A stretch of 64,000 nucleotides of DNA from Ktedonosporobacter rubrisoli (GTDB lineage Bacteria > Chloroflexota > Ktedonobacteria > Ktedonobacterales > Ktedonobacteraceae): assembly GCF_004208415.1 (NCBI RefSeq), contig NZ_CP035758.1, positions 5,208,001 to 5,272,000 on the forward strand, written 5' to 3'. The notes below the pieces were generated by a model that was not told the DNA's origin, did not search any database, and worked only from the letters and a program-made list of their open reading frames with translations. Below are positions 52,218-62,420 of the stretch, one piece after another. The translations under genes were made by a program, and so were the position numbers. The stretch's first letter is position 1. The number at the start of each line of letters is the position of its first letter.

Positions 52218-55200
52218 GTGAAGCGTTTAGCAGTCCTGAACGAAACAGCGCAGACCCATATACAGAATGGCAATGTACGCGGTGGGCGCATGGGTATTGC
52301 CACGATTGATCTTAGCGGTCTGGAAAATGATCTGCGTATCCAGGTCAAAGGAGAGGTACGCTTTGACGCTGGGAGCCGTGCCCTCTATGCCACGGACGGC
52401 TCCCAGTATCGCCAGGTTCCTATTGGTATCGTCATTCCGCGCGATGAGGAAGATGTCATTAGCGCGGTCTCTACCTGCCATCTCTACGGCGCGCCAATCT
52501 TGCTGCGCGGCGGAGGAACAAGCCTGGCCGGTCAGGGCTGCAATGTAGCTGTGGTGATCGATATGTCCAAGTATATGCACAAGATTATCGAGCTCGATCC
52601 TGAGTTACGAATAGCGCGCGTGCAGCCTGGCATTATTCTCGATCACCTGCGTAACGCTGCCGAAAAGTATCATCTGACCTTCGGTCCAGATCCTGCCACT
52701 CATGACCGTTGTACGCTTGGTGGCATGATTGGCAACGATTCCTGCGGCGTGCATTCGGTTATGGCGGGCAAGACTGTCGATAATATTGAGGAGCTGGATA
52801 TCCTCACGTATGATGGCCTGCGTATGCGCGTTGGCAAGACGAGTGATGAGGAGCTCGCACGAATCATTGGCGCAGGCGGACGGCGCGGCGAGATCTATGC
52901 CAGGCTCAAAGCATTGCGAGACCGCTACGCCGCCGAAATTCGCCGCCGCTATCCCCATATTCCGCGCCGCGTCTCCGGCTACAATCTTGATCAATTGCTC
53001 CCGGAGAACGGCTTCCACGTGGCACGCGCGCTTGTCGGCTCAGAGAGCACCTGTGCAATTGTGCTCGAAGCTACCACGCGGCTGGTCGCCAGTCCGCCAG
53101 CCCGCGCGCTGCTCGTGCTCGGCTATGCCGATGCTTATGCGGCCGCCGATCATGTGCCCGAGCTTCTAGAGTACAAACCTATCGGGCTTGAAGGCATGGA
53201 CCGTGGCCTGGTTAACGACATGCTGAGGAAGGGCCTGCATCCCAATGATGTCTCACTCTTGCCTTCTGGCAATGGCTGGCTACTTGTCGAGTTTGGAGGC
53301 GAGAGCACAGAGGAAGCAAGTGATAAGGCTCATAAATTGATGGAGGCGCTCAAGCATAAAGAGAACGCTCCGGCGATGAAGCTTTGCGAACATAGTGAGG
53401 ATGCCGCAAAAATCTGGCAGGTTCGCGAGTCGGGCCTGGCGGCTACAGCTTTTGTACCCGGCAAGAAGACAACCTGGCCCGGCTGGGAAGATGCAGCAGT
53501 TCCCCCAGAGCACCTGGGCAACTACCTGCGCGATTTCTATAAGCTTATCAAGAAGCATGGCTATGAGTGCGACTTCTATGGCCACTTTGGCCAGGGCTGC
53601 GTGCATACGCGCATAGACTTCGACTTTGAGACCATTCAAGGCGTCAATAACTATCGCTCCTTTGTCGAAGAAGCCGCCGATATCGTGATAAACTACGGCG
53701 GTTCGCTCTCAGGCGAACATGGGGATGGCCAATCACGCGCCGAACTTTTGCCCAAAATGTTTGGCACTGAGCTCATCGAGGCTTTTCGCGAATTTAAGTC
53801 AATCTGGGACCCCGATTGGAAGTTAAATCCGGGCAAGGTTGTTAATGCCTATCGTCTTGATGAGAATCTGCGCACAGGACCCCATTACAATCCGCAGCAT
53901 GTGCAAACGCATTTCAAGTTTCCCGACGATGAGGGCAGCTTTGCACGGGCAACCTTGCGCTGCGTTGGAGTTGGCAAATGCCGGAGAACCGAAGGCGGTA
54001 CGATGTGCCCAAGCTTTATGGTGACCCGCGAAGAAGCCGATACAACGCGTGGACGCGCTCACCTGCTGTTTGAAATGCTCCAGGGAAACCCGATTGGCCA
54101 TGGTTGGCGCGACAAGCATGTAAAGGAGGCTCTGGATCTCTGCCTGGCCTGCAAGGGCTGCAAGGGTGACTGCCCGGTCAATGTCGATGTGGCAACGTAT
54201 AAAGCCGAATTTCTCTCCCATTACTATGCCGGCAGATTACGCCCGCTCACAGGCTATTCTATGGGCCTGATCTACTGGTGGGCCAGGATGGCCTCGCGTA
54301 TGCCAGACCTTGTGAACTACATCACTCAGACCCCACCTCTTAGCGAGATTGTGAAACGCCTGGGCGGCTTCGCTCCAGAACGCAAGATCCCGCGCTTCGC
54401 GCCCCAGACTTTCAAACAGTGGTTTAAACGGCGCGATGTGGTCTTTGATCCCGCCAGACCACGCGTCTTGCTCTGGCCCGATACCTTCAACAACTACTTC
54501 CATCCAGAGACCGCCATGGCAGCTGTTGAGGTTCTGGAGGCAGCGGGCTTCCAGGTAATCGTGCCTGAGCAAGCACTCTGTTGCGGCCGCCCGCTCTACG
54601 ACTATGGTTTTCTTGAGCAGGCCGAAAAGCTCTTAAATCAGGTGCTAGTGAGCTTGCGCCCGGTTATAGAGGCCGGTATTCCAGTCGTTGGCCTGGAACC
54701 AAGCTGCGTGTCAGTTTTTCGCGATGAGCTAAAAAATCTCTTGCCCGATAATGAGGATGCAAAACGCTTGTCCCAGCAGACATTCTTGCTAAGCGAGTTT
54801 TTGGAAAGCCAGGCCGAGAACTATCAGCCGCCCAAATTGGCGCGCAAAGCTATCGTGCATGGCCATTGCCACCATAAAGCAATCATGAAAATGCACGACG
54901 AGGAAGCCATTTTGCATAAACTGGGCCTTGACTATCACGTGCCCGACTCCGGCTGCTGCGGGATGGCCGGGGCCTTTGGCTTCGAGCAAGATCATTACGA
55001 CGTCTCGCTTAAAGTTGGCGAGCGTGCGCTGCTCCCGGCAGTGCGCCAGGCAGAGAAGGACACCATCATCATTGCCGATGGCTTTAGCTGCCGCGAACAA
55101 ATTGCGCAAACAACCGATCGCCAGGCCCTACACCTGGCCCAGGTCTTACAGATGGCCTTGCACGAGAGCGACAAACCCGCAGTCATCTATCCCGAGATCC

Positions 55201-55337
55201 GTTATCAGCGCCAACCAGCGCCGACTACCAACTTGCGCTTACCCCTCATAGCTGCCGCCCTGGGCACCACAGGAGCCGCCATTGCCGGAGCGCTTCTGCT
55301 CCTGAAACGTTTGCGCGGACGGAAGCGCTACCCATAA
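52218..55337 (+). CDS. FAD-linked oxidase fused to Fe-S (GlcD-GlcF / D-lactate dehydrogenase type)
   Basis: 1039 residues. The N-terminal PCMH FAD domain has LLRGGGTSLAGQGCNVAVV (about 95-113), followed by an FAD-oxidase C domain (HFGQGCVHTRIDFDF, SGEHGDGQSRAEL). Two ferredoxin-type clusters follow: CVGVGKC with a later CP (about 582-598) and CLACKGCKGDCP (about 643-654). Then come two CCG domains (CCGRPLYDYG, CCGMAGAFG), as in GlcF. A C-terminal membrane helix (about 1010-1030) would tie it to the membrane. It likely oxidises a 2-hydroxy acid such as glycolate or D-lactate to the quinone pool. The GTG start has GAGGAGAG. Confidence 0.87.
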   Translation: MKRLAVLNETAQTHIQNGNVRGGRMGIATIDLSGLENDLRIQVKGEVRFDAGSRALYATDGSQYRQVPIGIVIPRDEEDVISAVSTCHLYGAPILLRGGGTSLAGQGCNVAVVIDMSKYMHKIIELDPELRIARVQPGIILDHLRNAAEKYHLTFGPDPATHDRCTLGGMIGNDSCGVHSVMAGKTVDNIEELDILTYDGLRMRVGKTSDEELARIIGAGGRRGEIYARLKALRDRYAAEIRRRYPHIPRRVSGYNLDQLLPENGFHVARALVGSESTCAIVLEATTRLVASPPARALLVLGYADAYAAADHVPELLEYKPIGLEGMDRGLVNDMLRKGLHPNDVSLLPSGNGWLLVEFGGESTEEASDKAHKLMEALKHKENAPAMKLCEHSEDAAKIWQVRESGLAATAFVPGKKTTWPGWEDAAVPPEHLGNYLRDFYKLIKKHGYECDFYGHFGQGCVHTRIDFDFETIQGVNNYRSFVEEAADIVINYGGSLSGEHGDGQSRAELLPKMFGTELIEAFREFKSIWDPDWKLNPGKVVNAYRLDENLRTGPHYNPQHVQTHFKFPDDEGSFARATLRCVGVGKCRRTEGGTMCPSFMVTREEADTTRGRAHLLFEMLQGNPIGHGWRDKHVKEALDLCLACKGCKGDCPVNVDVATYKAEFLSHYYAGRLRPLTGYSMGLIYWWARMASRMPDLVNYITQTPPLSEIVKRLGGFAPERKIPRFAPQTFKQWFKRRDVVFDPARPRVLLWPDTFNNYFHPETAMAAVEVLEAAGFQVIVPEQALCCGRPLYDYGFLEQAEKLLNQVLVSLRPVIEAGIPVVGLEPSCVSVFRDELKNLLPDNEDAKRLSQQTFLLSEFLESQAENYQPPKLARKAIVHGHCHHKAIMKMHDEEAILHKLGLDYHVPDSGCCGMAGAFGFEQDHYDVSLKVGERALLPAVRQAEKDTIIIADGFSCREQIAQTTDRQALHLAQVLQMALHESDKPAVIYPEIRYQRQPAPTTNLRLPLIAAALGTTGAAIAGALLLLKRLRGRKRYP

Positions 55338-55416
55338 ATCTTGGGCTAGCATACCAGAGAAGCAAGCACACTATCCTGATCTGTCATAGAAGGTGAAAGA
55401 AGGGAGGTAAAGGCCA

Positions 55417-56457
55417 ATGGTTCTAAAAGAGCCAGCAGCGGCTGTGCGGAAAGCCAGCCAGCAGATCAAGCCATTCATGGCCGATGGGCATCAGTCAACT
55501 GGTTTCAAAGATCTGATCCCGCGCAAGATCACGCGCGAAGGCATTATCCTGGAGAGGCACATTCGCGAAGGGCGTTTTCAGCGCAGCCTTGCGCTTATCA
55601 CCAGCCTCTCAGGACTGCTTACAGGGCTCGAAGTGACCTATGAGCACTATCGCGGTAGTTATGGTCAGCGCATTATGTACACACCGGTCCTCATCTGCTT
55701 TGGCCTCTTCATGGCCGGATTGTGGGGCGCGCTCAACCGCTGGGCCGCACGTACGGCCTTGCGTGGCGTCGCCTTGCTAACCATGCTGGATGGGGTCGTG
55801 GGTTTCTATTATCACATTCGCGGCATTCAGCGCAAGCCAGGTGGGTGGCGCATTCCTATCGTCAACATAGTGATGGGCCCACCTCTCTTTGCCCCTCTTC
55901 TTATGTCAACCGTAGGTTTTCTGGGCCTGGTTGCCTCTTTTCTGCGCAGCGAAGACGCTCCCCAGAAGGACTTGCCCGGATTACCCAAGCCGCGTTCGTC
56001 CTGGCTGAGCTGGCTGCCAGCGCGCATAAGCCGTGAAGGCTTGGTCTTCGAACAGGACATCCGCGAAGGACGCTTTCAGCGCATGCTCGCCGTTGCTACA
56101 CTGCTCTCCACACTCTTTAGCTGGATTGAATCGCTCTATTCACACTACAAAAATAACTTTGCCTATCGCATGCAATGGTCGCCTATCATTATCGGGCCGA
56201 TGCTTATGTTAGCGGCACTGGGCGCTATCTGGAATCGCACTATCGCCCGTACGCTCTTACCGCTCATGGCCCTCATCGCCTTGCTTAACGGCATAATTGG
56301 CTCGTTCTATCATGCTCGCGGCATTTTGCGCCGCTCAGGAGGCCTCAAGAAGCCATTCTATAATATTGTCTATGGCCCTCCTATCCTGGCCCCCATGCTC
56401 TTCTCTGCCTCCGGCTTCATCGGTTTGCTCGCCAGTCTTTTACGGAGGGAAAAATAA
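55417..56457 (+). CDS. Membrane protein made of two tandem repeats
   Basis: 346 residues built from two copies of one unit of about 140 residues (about 38-180 and 205-346). Each unit has I-x-R-E-G-x2-x-E-x2-I-R-E-G-R-F-Q-R, then four hydrophobic segments with FYYHIRGI or FYHARGIL before the last two, and GPPLFAPLLM or GPPILAPMLF. Family not recognised. The gene ends one base into the start of the subunit 3 gene (TAATG), so it is likely a membrane partner of that oxidoreductase. Confidence 0.75.
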   Translation: MVLKEPAAAVRKASQQIKPFMADGHQSTGFKDLIPRKITREGIILERHIREGRFQRSLALITSLSGLLTGLEVTYEHYRGSYGQRIMYTPVLICFGLFMAGLWGALNRWAARTALRGVALLTMLDGVVGFYYHIRGIQRKPGGWRIPIVNIVMGPPLFAPLLMSTVGFLGLVASFLRSEDAPQKDLPGLPKPRSSWLSWLPARISREGLVFEQDIREGRFQRMLAVATLLSTLFSWIESLYSHYKNNFAYRMQWSPIIIGPMLMLAALGAIWNRTIARTLLPLMALIALLNGIIGSFYHARGILRRSGGLKKPFYNIVYGPPILAPMLFSASGFIGLLASLLRREK

Positions 56458-57290
56458 TGAAAACCAGGAAAATGCTCAAAAATGGTCGGGCGGTCACCTC
56501 TCATAGCACGCCTGAGACCCTGCCGGGCGTTGATACAAGCCGCCTGCCGGTAGATCCGAAAACTAGAGAGCCGCTGGCTCCGATGGCCCAACCCGGCTAT
56601 TATCCCGGCTTTTCAACCCTCAGCCAGCAAGCCTTCTGGGATGAGGCCACGCGCAATGTTATCAACAATCGTCTTCACAATGTACCGCCGCTGCGCTTCT
56701 TCAGCGCCGACGAAGCTGTTCTTATGCGTGCCATCTGCGACCGCTTGCTTCCGCAGGATGATCGCGACGAAGAGCATAAAATACCGATCCTCAATTACAT
56801 CGATGATAGGCTCTACAACAAGCGGGGAGATGGATACCGCTACGAAGACATGCCGCCGGATGGCGAGGCCTATCACCTTGGCTTGCAGGCTATCGAGGCT
56901 ATAGCTCAGCATATGTATGATGCGCCATTTATTGAGCTTGGCCCCCAGGAACAGGATAACGTATTGTTTACCCTCCACCAGGCTCAGCCGCCGGCGGCTG
57001 AGGATATCTGGAAAAAGATGTCGGTGCACCGCTTCTGGCTCCTGATGATGCAAGATGTCGTCCAGGCTTACTATGCCCATCCCTACGCCTGGGATGAGAT
57101 AGGCTTTGGGGGACCGGCCTATCCGCGCGGCTATATGCGTCTGCTAGAAGGCAAGCCAGAGCCCTGGGAAGTTGAGGAACAGCGCTACGACTGGAATGCA
57201 CCGGTTACCTCGCTTTCGGGTGAGCACCAGCGCCTGGGCGGTCCGGGAGGCCATAAGCAAATGACGCCAGGCCAGGCTGGCACCCATTAA
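56457..57290 (+). CDS. Gluconate 2-dehydrogenase subunit 3 family protein
   Basis: 277 residues. The central part, AVLMRAICDRLLPQDDRDEE (about 83-102) through to PAAEDIWKKMSVHRFWLLMM, matches the gluconate dehydrogenase gamma-subunit family, which assists folding and export of the flavoprotein. No Tat signal is visible in this copy. It overlaps the repeat membrane protein upstream by one base and precedes the GMC flavoprotein gene by 138 bases. Confidence 0.82.
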   Translation: MKTRKMLKNGRAVTSHSTPETLPGVDTSRLPVDPKTREPLAPMAQPGYYPGFSTLSQQAFWDEATRNVINNRLHNVPPLRFFSADEAVLMRAICDRLLPQDDRDEEHKIPILNYIDDRLYNKRGDGYRYEDMPPDGEAYHLGLQAIEAIAQHMYDAPFIELGPQEQDNVLFTLHQAQPPAAEDIWKKMSVHRFWLLMMQDVVQAYYAHPYAWDEIGFGGPAYPRGYMRLLEGKPEPWEVEEQRYDWNAPVTSLSGEHQRLGGPGGHKQMTPGQAGTH

Positions 57291-57428
57291 AGCAGCTCGG
57301 CTCGGGAAACAAGCATCACCAGCCAATTCAGCGGCTTTTGCACAGGATAGCAAGCAACAGGCGAAGAGATTTTTTATAGCGCGAATGAACGTATCTGACA
57401 ACCAGTAAGCCAAAGGAGAGTCAATGCC

Positions 57429-59180
57429 ATGAACACGCCACTATTGGGAGCCTTTAAAGGCGCGAAACCGACCCATCAGCTCGGGCCTATGCAATCTATC
57501 GATTTTCCTATGCATCACTTCAGACCTGATGAAGAGGTAGACTTCTGTATCGTTGGCGTCGGCTCGGCAGGCGGCGTGCTCCTGCAACGGCTGGCCAAAG
57601 CTGGCTTTCGCGTCGTTGGTATTGAAGCGGGTCCTTTCTGGGATACCGAACGCGATTGGGTAAGCGATGAGGCGGGTTCACACAAGCTCTACTGGAACGA
57701 TCAGCGCGTCACTGGCGGCGAAGATCCGATTGCGCTTGGCTCAAATAACAGCGGCAAGGGCGTCGGAGGCGGTTCAGTACACTGGGCCGGCTTTACCCCT
57801 CGTTTCCATCCTTCTGACTTCTGCGTCTATTCCGAGGATGGTATGGGAGTTGACTGGCCCATTACCTATGAGGATCTCAAGCCATACTATGAGCTCCTAG
57901 AAAAGGAAATCCCGGTCTCCGGTCCCGCCTATTATCCCTGGGGCGATCCGCACGGCTATATCTATGGTCCCCATCCCCTTGGCGGCGTTGGCGATATTCT
58001 GGTCAGGGGCTGCACGCGCCTCAATATTCCCGTCGTGGCCGGCGGTCCAGTCGCGATTACGGCCGGCTCCTATAAAGATCGACCGCATTGCATCTATCGC
58101 GGCTTCTGCATCCAGGGCTGCAAAGTCGGCGCCAAGCAAAGCACACTGATCAGCCATGTCCCCGACGCCATACGCAATGGCGCCGAGCTACGCGCTAATT
58201 GCATGGTTGCGCGCATCAATATGCAGAATGGCAAGACAACCGGTGTCACCTACATTGATCCCGAGGGCCATGAACAAGAGCTCAAAGCCAGGGTGGTTAT
58301 TGTCAGTGGCTATGCTATCGAGACTCCACGCCTGCTCCTGAACTCGGCATGTCCGGGCTTTGAAGATGGCCTTGCCAATTCTAGCGGCACACTAGGCAAA
58401 TATCTCATGGTCCAGATCGGCAACGTCGTCCTGGGACGCTTCGAGCAGCCCGTACGGATGTATAAAGCGCCGCCAGCGCATGGCCTGACCGAAGAGTTCT
58501 ATGAAACTGACCCCAAAAACGACTTTGTGCGCGGCTATGCGATCCAGACAGTTGGTCCATTGCCCATCGCCTTCGCCAAGCAAATGATGGTGGCGAAAGG
58601 GGCCTGGGGTTGGGGCATGCGCAAACTTATGATGGATTATAATCACTGGACGGCTCTAGGCGTGCTGGGGGAGATCCTGCCCTGGGAGGATAACCGCGTT
58701 GAGCTAGCCGACGAAAAGGATCAATACGGTCTACGCGTGGCCAAAGTTACCTTCAAGCTCCATGAGAACGACAAAAAAATTGCTAGAGCAGGCGTACAGA
58801 AGACCACCGAGATCTTGCAGGCAGCTGGCGCTCAGGAAGTCGTTGAGGAGCCGCGCTATGCTCACCTGGTAGGTGGCGCACGTATGGGCAACGATCCCAG
58901 TTCCTCGGTTACAGACAAATTTGGGCACACCCATGATATCCCTAATCTGTTTGTCTGCGATGGTAGCCTGCTGCCCACGCAGGGCTCGGCCAATCCTGGC
59001 CTGACCATTCAAGCCCTTGCCGCCCGCAGCGCCGATTATCTCATCTCTAACTCCGCTAGCCTTCTATCGCAGCATCCAGAGCGCATCATCACTGAGTACC
59101 CACCTGTACGCACCAACCTTTCGCCAGCCGGAACCGCCGGGCATGGCGTGCCGCGCCTTAAATCAAGCATGAAAAGCTAG
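57429..59180 (+). CDS. GMC-family flavoprotein oxidoreductase, gluconate dehydrogenase-like
   Basis: 583 residues. FAD Rossmann motif DFCIVGVGSAGGVLLQRLAK (about 38-57), GKGVGGGSVHWAGFTPRFHP near 111-130, and a C-terminal GMC block with HLVGGARMGNDP and FVCDGSLLPTQGSANPGLTI near 535. This is the catalytic subunit of a membrane-linked sugar or sugar-acid dehydrogenase, with the preceding subunit 3 gene as partner. The ATG has AAAGGAG upstream. The stop is followed by a likely terminator. Confidence 0.87.
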   Translation: MNTPLLGAFKGAKPTHQLGPMQSIDFPMHHFRPDEEVDFCIVGVGSAGGVLLQRLAKAGFRVVGIEAGPFWDTERDWVSDEAGSHKLYWNDQRVTGGEDPIALGSNNSGKGVGGGSVHWAGFTPRFHPSDFCVYSEDGMGVDWPITYEDLKPYYELLEKEIPVSGPAYYPWGDPHGYIYGPHPLGGVGDILVRGCTRLNIPVVAGGPVAITAGSYKDRPHCIYRGFCIQGCKVGAKQSTLISHVPDAIRNGAELRANCMVARINMQNGKTTGVTYIDPEGHEQELKARVVIVSGYAIETPRLLLNSACPGFEDGLANSSGTLGKYLMVQIGNVVLGRFEQPVRMYKAPPAHGLTEEFYETDPKNDFVRGYAIQTVGPLPIAFAKQMMVAKGAWGWGMRKLMMDYNHWTALGVLGEILPWEDNRVELADEKDQYGLRVAKVTFKLHENDKKIARAGVQKTTEILQAAGAQEVVEEPRYAHLVGGARMGNDPSSSVTDKFGHTHDIPNLFVCDGSLLPTQGSANPGLTIQALAARSADYLISNSASLLSQHPERIITEYPPVRTNLSPAGTAGHGVPRLKSSMKS

Positions 59181-59187
59181 CACAGCC

Positions 59188-59260
59188 CTCCCCTCTATGG
59201 CATCCCGCAGCTTATGAGCGCCAGAGCAGGTCAAGCGGAGAGAGGGGAGCTTTCCTTCTT
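59188..59260 (+). terminator. Terminator of the oxidase operon
   Basis: CTCCCCTCT (59188-59196) pairs with AGAGGGGAG (59241-59249), and a pyrimidine-rich CTTTCCTTCTT follows. The loop is long (44 bases), so efficiency is uncertain. Confidence 0.45.
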
Positions 59261-59261
59261 C

Positions 59262-59290
59262 TTGACAAACCTCCTGCCCAATGGCATACT
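59262..59290 (+). promoter_or_regulatory. Promoter of the tetR/CLC genes
   Basis: TTGACA (59262-59267), a 17-base spacer and CATACT (59285-59290), about 80 bases upstream of tetR. Confidence 0.65.
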
Positions 59291-59294
59291 AGAA

Positions 59295-59316
59295 GCGGTC
59301 AATCATGACTAACCGC
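59295..59316. promoter_or_regulatory. Candidate TetR operator at the transcription start
   Basis: Nested inverted repeats: GCGGT (59295-59299) with ACCGC (59312-59316), and inside GTCA (59298-59301) with TGAC (59306-59309). It sits right after the -10 box of the tetR promoter, a usual place for self-repression. Confidence 0.5.
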
Positions 59317-59372
59317 CCAGTAAAACGAGCTAAAGAGTTTAGTTTTGACTTGCGCCTAAGCCAGGAGGATAT

Positions 59373-59978
59373 ATGCCAAAGATCGTCGATGAACAAACGC
59401 GCGAAGCTACACGCCGCCGTATTATTCGCGAGGCGGCCGGCGAATTTGCCCGCCTGGGTTTTGATCAGGCCAACATTAATACGATTGCAGAACAGGCGGG
59501 CATTGGCAAAGGCACCATCTACCTCTATTTTGAGAATAAGCGCGAACTCTTTCTTGCCATGTTGCGCTACATCGCGCAGGCCCACATGGCGGCTATCCGA
59601 GCCGCGATTGCCGCCGATGGCACGCTAGAACAACGCCTCAAACGCCTGTTTCTCGCCTTCGCACGCCTGGCCGCAGAAGAAAACGACAGCTTCAACGTTT
59701 TTATGAGCGCGCTCTACGGGGTCAATCGCGCCTTTCAAGCCGAAGCCACCAAGCTCTTGCGCGATTACCTTGCCGTAATTGCCTTAATGTTGGAGCAGAG
59801 CCGGGCCCACGGTGAACTGCAGTGCGATAATCTCGAAGCTACAGCGCTTATGGTCCTCTCATTGACCGAATCGTATGTGCTCTCAGCTCGGGTGCTGGGA
59901 CAGGCAGATACCGATATCTGGAAGCAAGCAGATGATATTGCACAATTTATTCTGCGCGGCATTGGAGCCCTAGCCTAA
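59373..59978 (+). CDS. TetR-family transcriptional regulator
   Basis: 201 residues. HTH with REAAGEFARLGFDQANINTI (about 18-37) and AGIGKGTIYLYFENKRELFL. The C-terminal helical domain resembles TetR_C-type ligand domains, ligand unknown. The ATG has a perfect AGGAGG. A likely operator lies in its own promoter, and the CLC channel gene follows on the same strand after 90 bases and may be co-controlled. Confidence 0.88.
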   Translation: MPKIVDEQTREATRRRIIREAAGEFARLGFDQANINTIAEQAGIGKGTIYLYFENKRELFLAMLRYIAQAHMAAIRAAIAADGTLEQRLKRLFLAFARLAAEENDSFNVFMSALYGVNRAFQAEATKLLRDYLAVIALMLEQSRAHGELQCDNLEATALMVLSLTESYVLSARVLGQADTDIWKQADDIAQFILRGIGALA

Positions 59979-60068
59979 GCTGGCTCGCTTGCTGCCTTTT
60001 TTTCTTTGTTTTTTTGAATGTCTGCCCACCCATTTACGTATGGTCTGAGCGACATAGGAGTTTCATGC

Positions 60069-62165
60069 ATGAAAGCAGGTCTATTTATTCCTTTCTTGCG
60101 CCGTCTTTTTCACATCAGGCGCACAAAACGGAGCTTTGAAAGCCCTCGGTATCTCCTTAAATGGCTGCTGATCAGCACACTGATTGGCCTGGTCGCGGGC
60201 ATCGGGGCCATCGTTTTCTATGTCTCCATTCACCTGGCTACCGTCACTTTTCTTGGGCAGCTGGTCGGTTATCTTCCTCCGTCTCCGGCTGGCGAAGGCG
60301 CGAGCGGAGTAATGTCTCTCTGGTCGGCGGCCCGCCCTTGGCTTCTGCCAGTAATAACGACAGCCGGCGGTCTGCTGGCCGGCATTATCGTGTTTACCCT
60401 GGCCCCAGAAGCTGAGGGTCATGGCACGGATGCCGCGATTAAGGCCTTCCACCAGGGCTTGCCCATTCGCGCTCGTATCCCCATCATCAAGCTCGTGGCT
60501 TCCGCTATCACCATTGGCACTGGAGGTTCGGCTGGCCGCGAAGGGCCAACTGCGCAGATTAGCGCCGGCTTCGGCTCGCTACTAGCCTCTATCTTACGCC
60601 TGGATCTCCAGGATCGACGTATTGCGATTGCTACAGGCATTGGTGCCGGCATCGGGGCGATTTTCCGTGCGCCCCTGGGCGGAGCGATTCTGGCTGCGGA
60701 AATTCTTTATAAAAATGATCTGGAGATCGAGGCAATCATCCCGGCCCTGATCGCTTCCATCGTTGGCTATAGCGTCTTCGGGGCCTGGATGGGCTGGACA
60801 CCTATTTTTGCCGTCTCGGAAAACCTTGCCTTTACCTCGCCTCCGCAGCTGCTTTACTACATCCTGCTGGGCATTATTTGTGGGCTTGTGGGTGTACTCT
60901 ATGCCAGAGGTTTCTATGGCATCACACATATCTTTCAGCGCTTGCGCCTGCCAAATTGGATCAAGCCAGCCATCGGCGGCCTGCTGGTCGGCCTGATCGC
61001 CCTGGTTATACCGCAAGCCCTGGGTATGGGCTATGGCTGGGTTCAGCTTAGTATGGGCAAAGGCTTGCTCTCGCTCCCGCTCTGGATCATTCTCTTACTC
61101 CCATTCGCCAAGATTATCACAACCGGCCTGACTGTCGGCTCCGGCGGCTCCGGCGGTATCTTTGGCCCCGGAATGGTTATAGGTGGCATGCTCGGCGCGA
61201 CGGTCTGGCGCCTCTGCTACCACGTTTTGCCTGGCTTGCCGGCCACACCCGGACCGTTTGTCATTGTAGGCATGATGGCCCTCTTTGGAGGCATCGCCCA
61301 CGCGCCCCTTGCCGTCATGCTTATGGTTGCCGAGATGACTGGAAATCTCTCTATGCTGGCGCCAGCGATGATTGCTGTCGGCATCTCCTCAATCATCGTC
61401 GGACACAATACCATCTACACCAGCCAGCTCAGTACCCGTGCCGATTCACCGGCGCATCGGCTTCAACTCTCCTTCCCCTTGCTCTCTACCCTGGCCGTAG
61501 GTAAAGCGATGTCTTCGCTTACGCTGCACTTCGCACCTCAGCAGAGCGTCGCCGAAGCCGAACAGATACTTGCGGACCGCCTGGAAAGCGGAGCCCCAGT
61601 ACTCGATCCCGCCGGCGAGCTGCAAGGTGTGCTGACCCTGCTGGATATACAACGCGTCCCGCCAGAGGAACGCAGTCAACGCCTCGTCAGTGAAGCTATG
61701 AATCGCGACGTACTGGTAGTCTATCCCGAAGAAACTCTTGACGAGGCCCTCGAACAATTAACCAGTAAACGTATTAGCTGGGCGCCTGTCGTAGATGCAG
61801 AGGCATCCAGCGGACACATGCCTGTTGTCGGCATCCTCTCCGCAGCCGATATTGTGCGCACATATCGCAAAACGCTGGCAAGGGATTCGCGCCGTATGCG
61901 CGGCCTGGTCGAAGGAACTGTCATGCTAGAAGTAACCATTGAGGATGGCATGCCTATTGCCGGGCGCCCATTGCGCGAAGCACATTTGCCTCGCGAATGC
62001 CTTGTAGTTTCTATTCGCCGCAGCGATGAGCTACTCTTTCCTCGTGGAAGCGCATTCATCAAGCCCGGAGACGTCGTTACCTTCCTGGTTAGCCCTCAAG
62101 GCGAAGATAGTCTACAGCAGTATCTACAAAACCAGCAGCAGGCCGCGGATCATCTGCTTGCCTGA
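60069..62165 (+). CDS. CLC chloride channel/transporter with CBS pair and TrkA-C-like domain
   Basis: 698 residues. GTGGSAGREGPTAQISAGFG (about 156-175) carries the gating Glu of the G-R-E-G-P filter motif, and GSGGSGGIFGPGMVIGG (about 358-374) is the other selectivity motif. About 11 membrane helices end near residue 460. Two CBS domains (about 478-600) and a TrkA-C-like domain (about 618-690, FLVSPQ at the end) follow and would bind nucleotides or sense ligand. The Glu suggests Cl-/H+ exchange rather than a pure channel. The ATG at 60069 has AGGAG. The one at 60018 does not. Confidence 0.88.
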   Translation: MKAGLFIPFLRRLFHIRRTKRSFESPRYLLKWLLISTLIGLVAGIGAIVFYVSIHLATVTFLGQLVGYLPPSPAGEGASGVMSLWSAARPWLLPVITTAGGLLAGIIVFTLAPEAEGHGTDAAIKAFHQGLPIRARIPIIKLVASAITIGTGGSAGREGPTAQISAGFGSLLASILRLDLQDRRIAIATGIGAGIGAIFRAPLGGAILAAEILYKNDLEIEAIIPALIASIVGYSVFGAWMGWTPIFAVSENLAFTSPPQLLYYILLGIICGLVGVLYARGFYGITHIFQRLRLPNWIKPAIGGLLVGLIALVIPQALGMGYGWVQLSMGKGLLSLPLWIILLLPFAKIITTGLTVGSGGSGGIFGPGMVIGGMLGATVWRLCYHVLPGLPATPGPFVIVGMMALFGGIAHAPLAVMLMVAEMTGNLSMLAPAMIAVGISSIIVGHNTIYTSQLSTRADSPAHRLQLSFPLLSTLAVGKAMSSLTLHFAPQQSVAEAEQILADRLESGAPVLDPAGELQGVLTLLDIQRVPPEERSQRLVSEAMNRDVLVVYPEETLDEALEQLTSKRISWAPVVDAEASSGHMPVVGILSAADIVRTYRKTLARDSRRMRGLVEGTVMLEVTIEDGMPIAGRPLREAHLPRECLVVSIRRSDELLFPRGSAFIKPGDVVTFLVSPQGEDSLQQYLQNQQQAADHLLA

Positions 62166-62420
62166 AAGATACGGCCGGGAGACCTGGTTCGACCAGCAAT
62201 TGAGCAAAAATCATCGTCACCTTTTTTTACAAAAGAACGTGTTTCTCCCAGTGGCGTTTAAAGCTCAATCTGCAGAACACAACAATTGGAACGTATGGTT
62301 TCTGTGCTGGCCAGAGCTGTAGTTGCTTGCGCTAGCTGCAGCCATAAACAGAGGGCATAAGGCCTCTCGGCTTGATGACCAGGATGGAGATTCGATCTCT
62401 AGCAAAGAAAGGACAGACAT

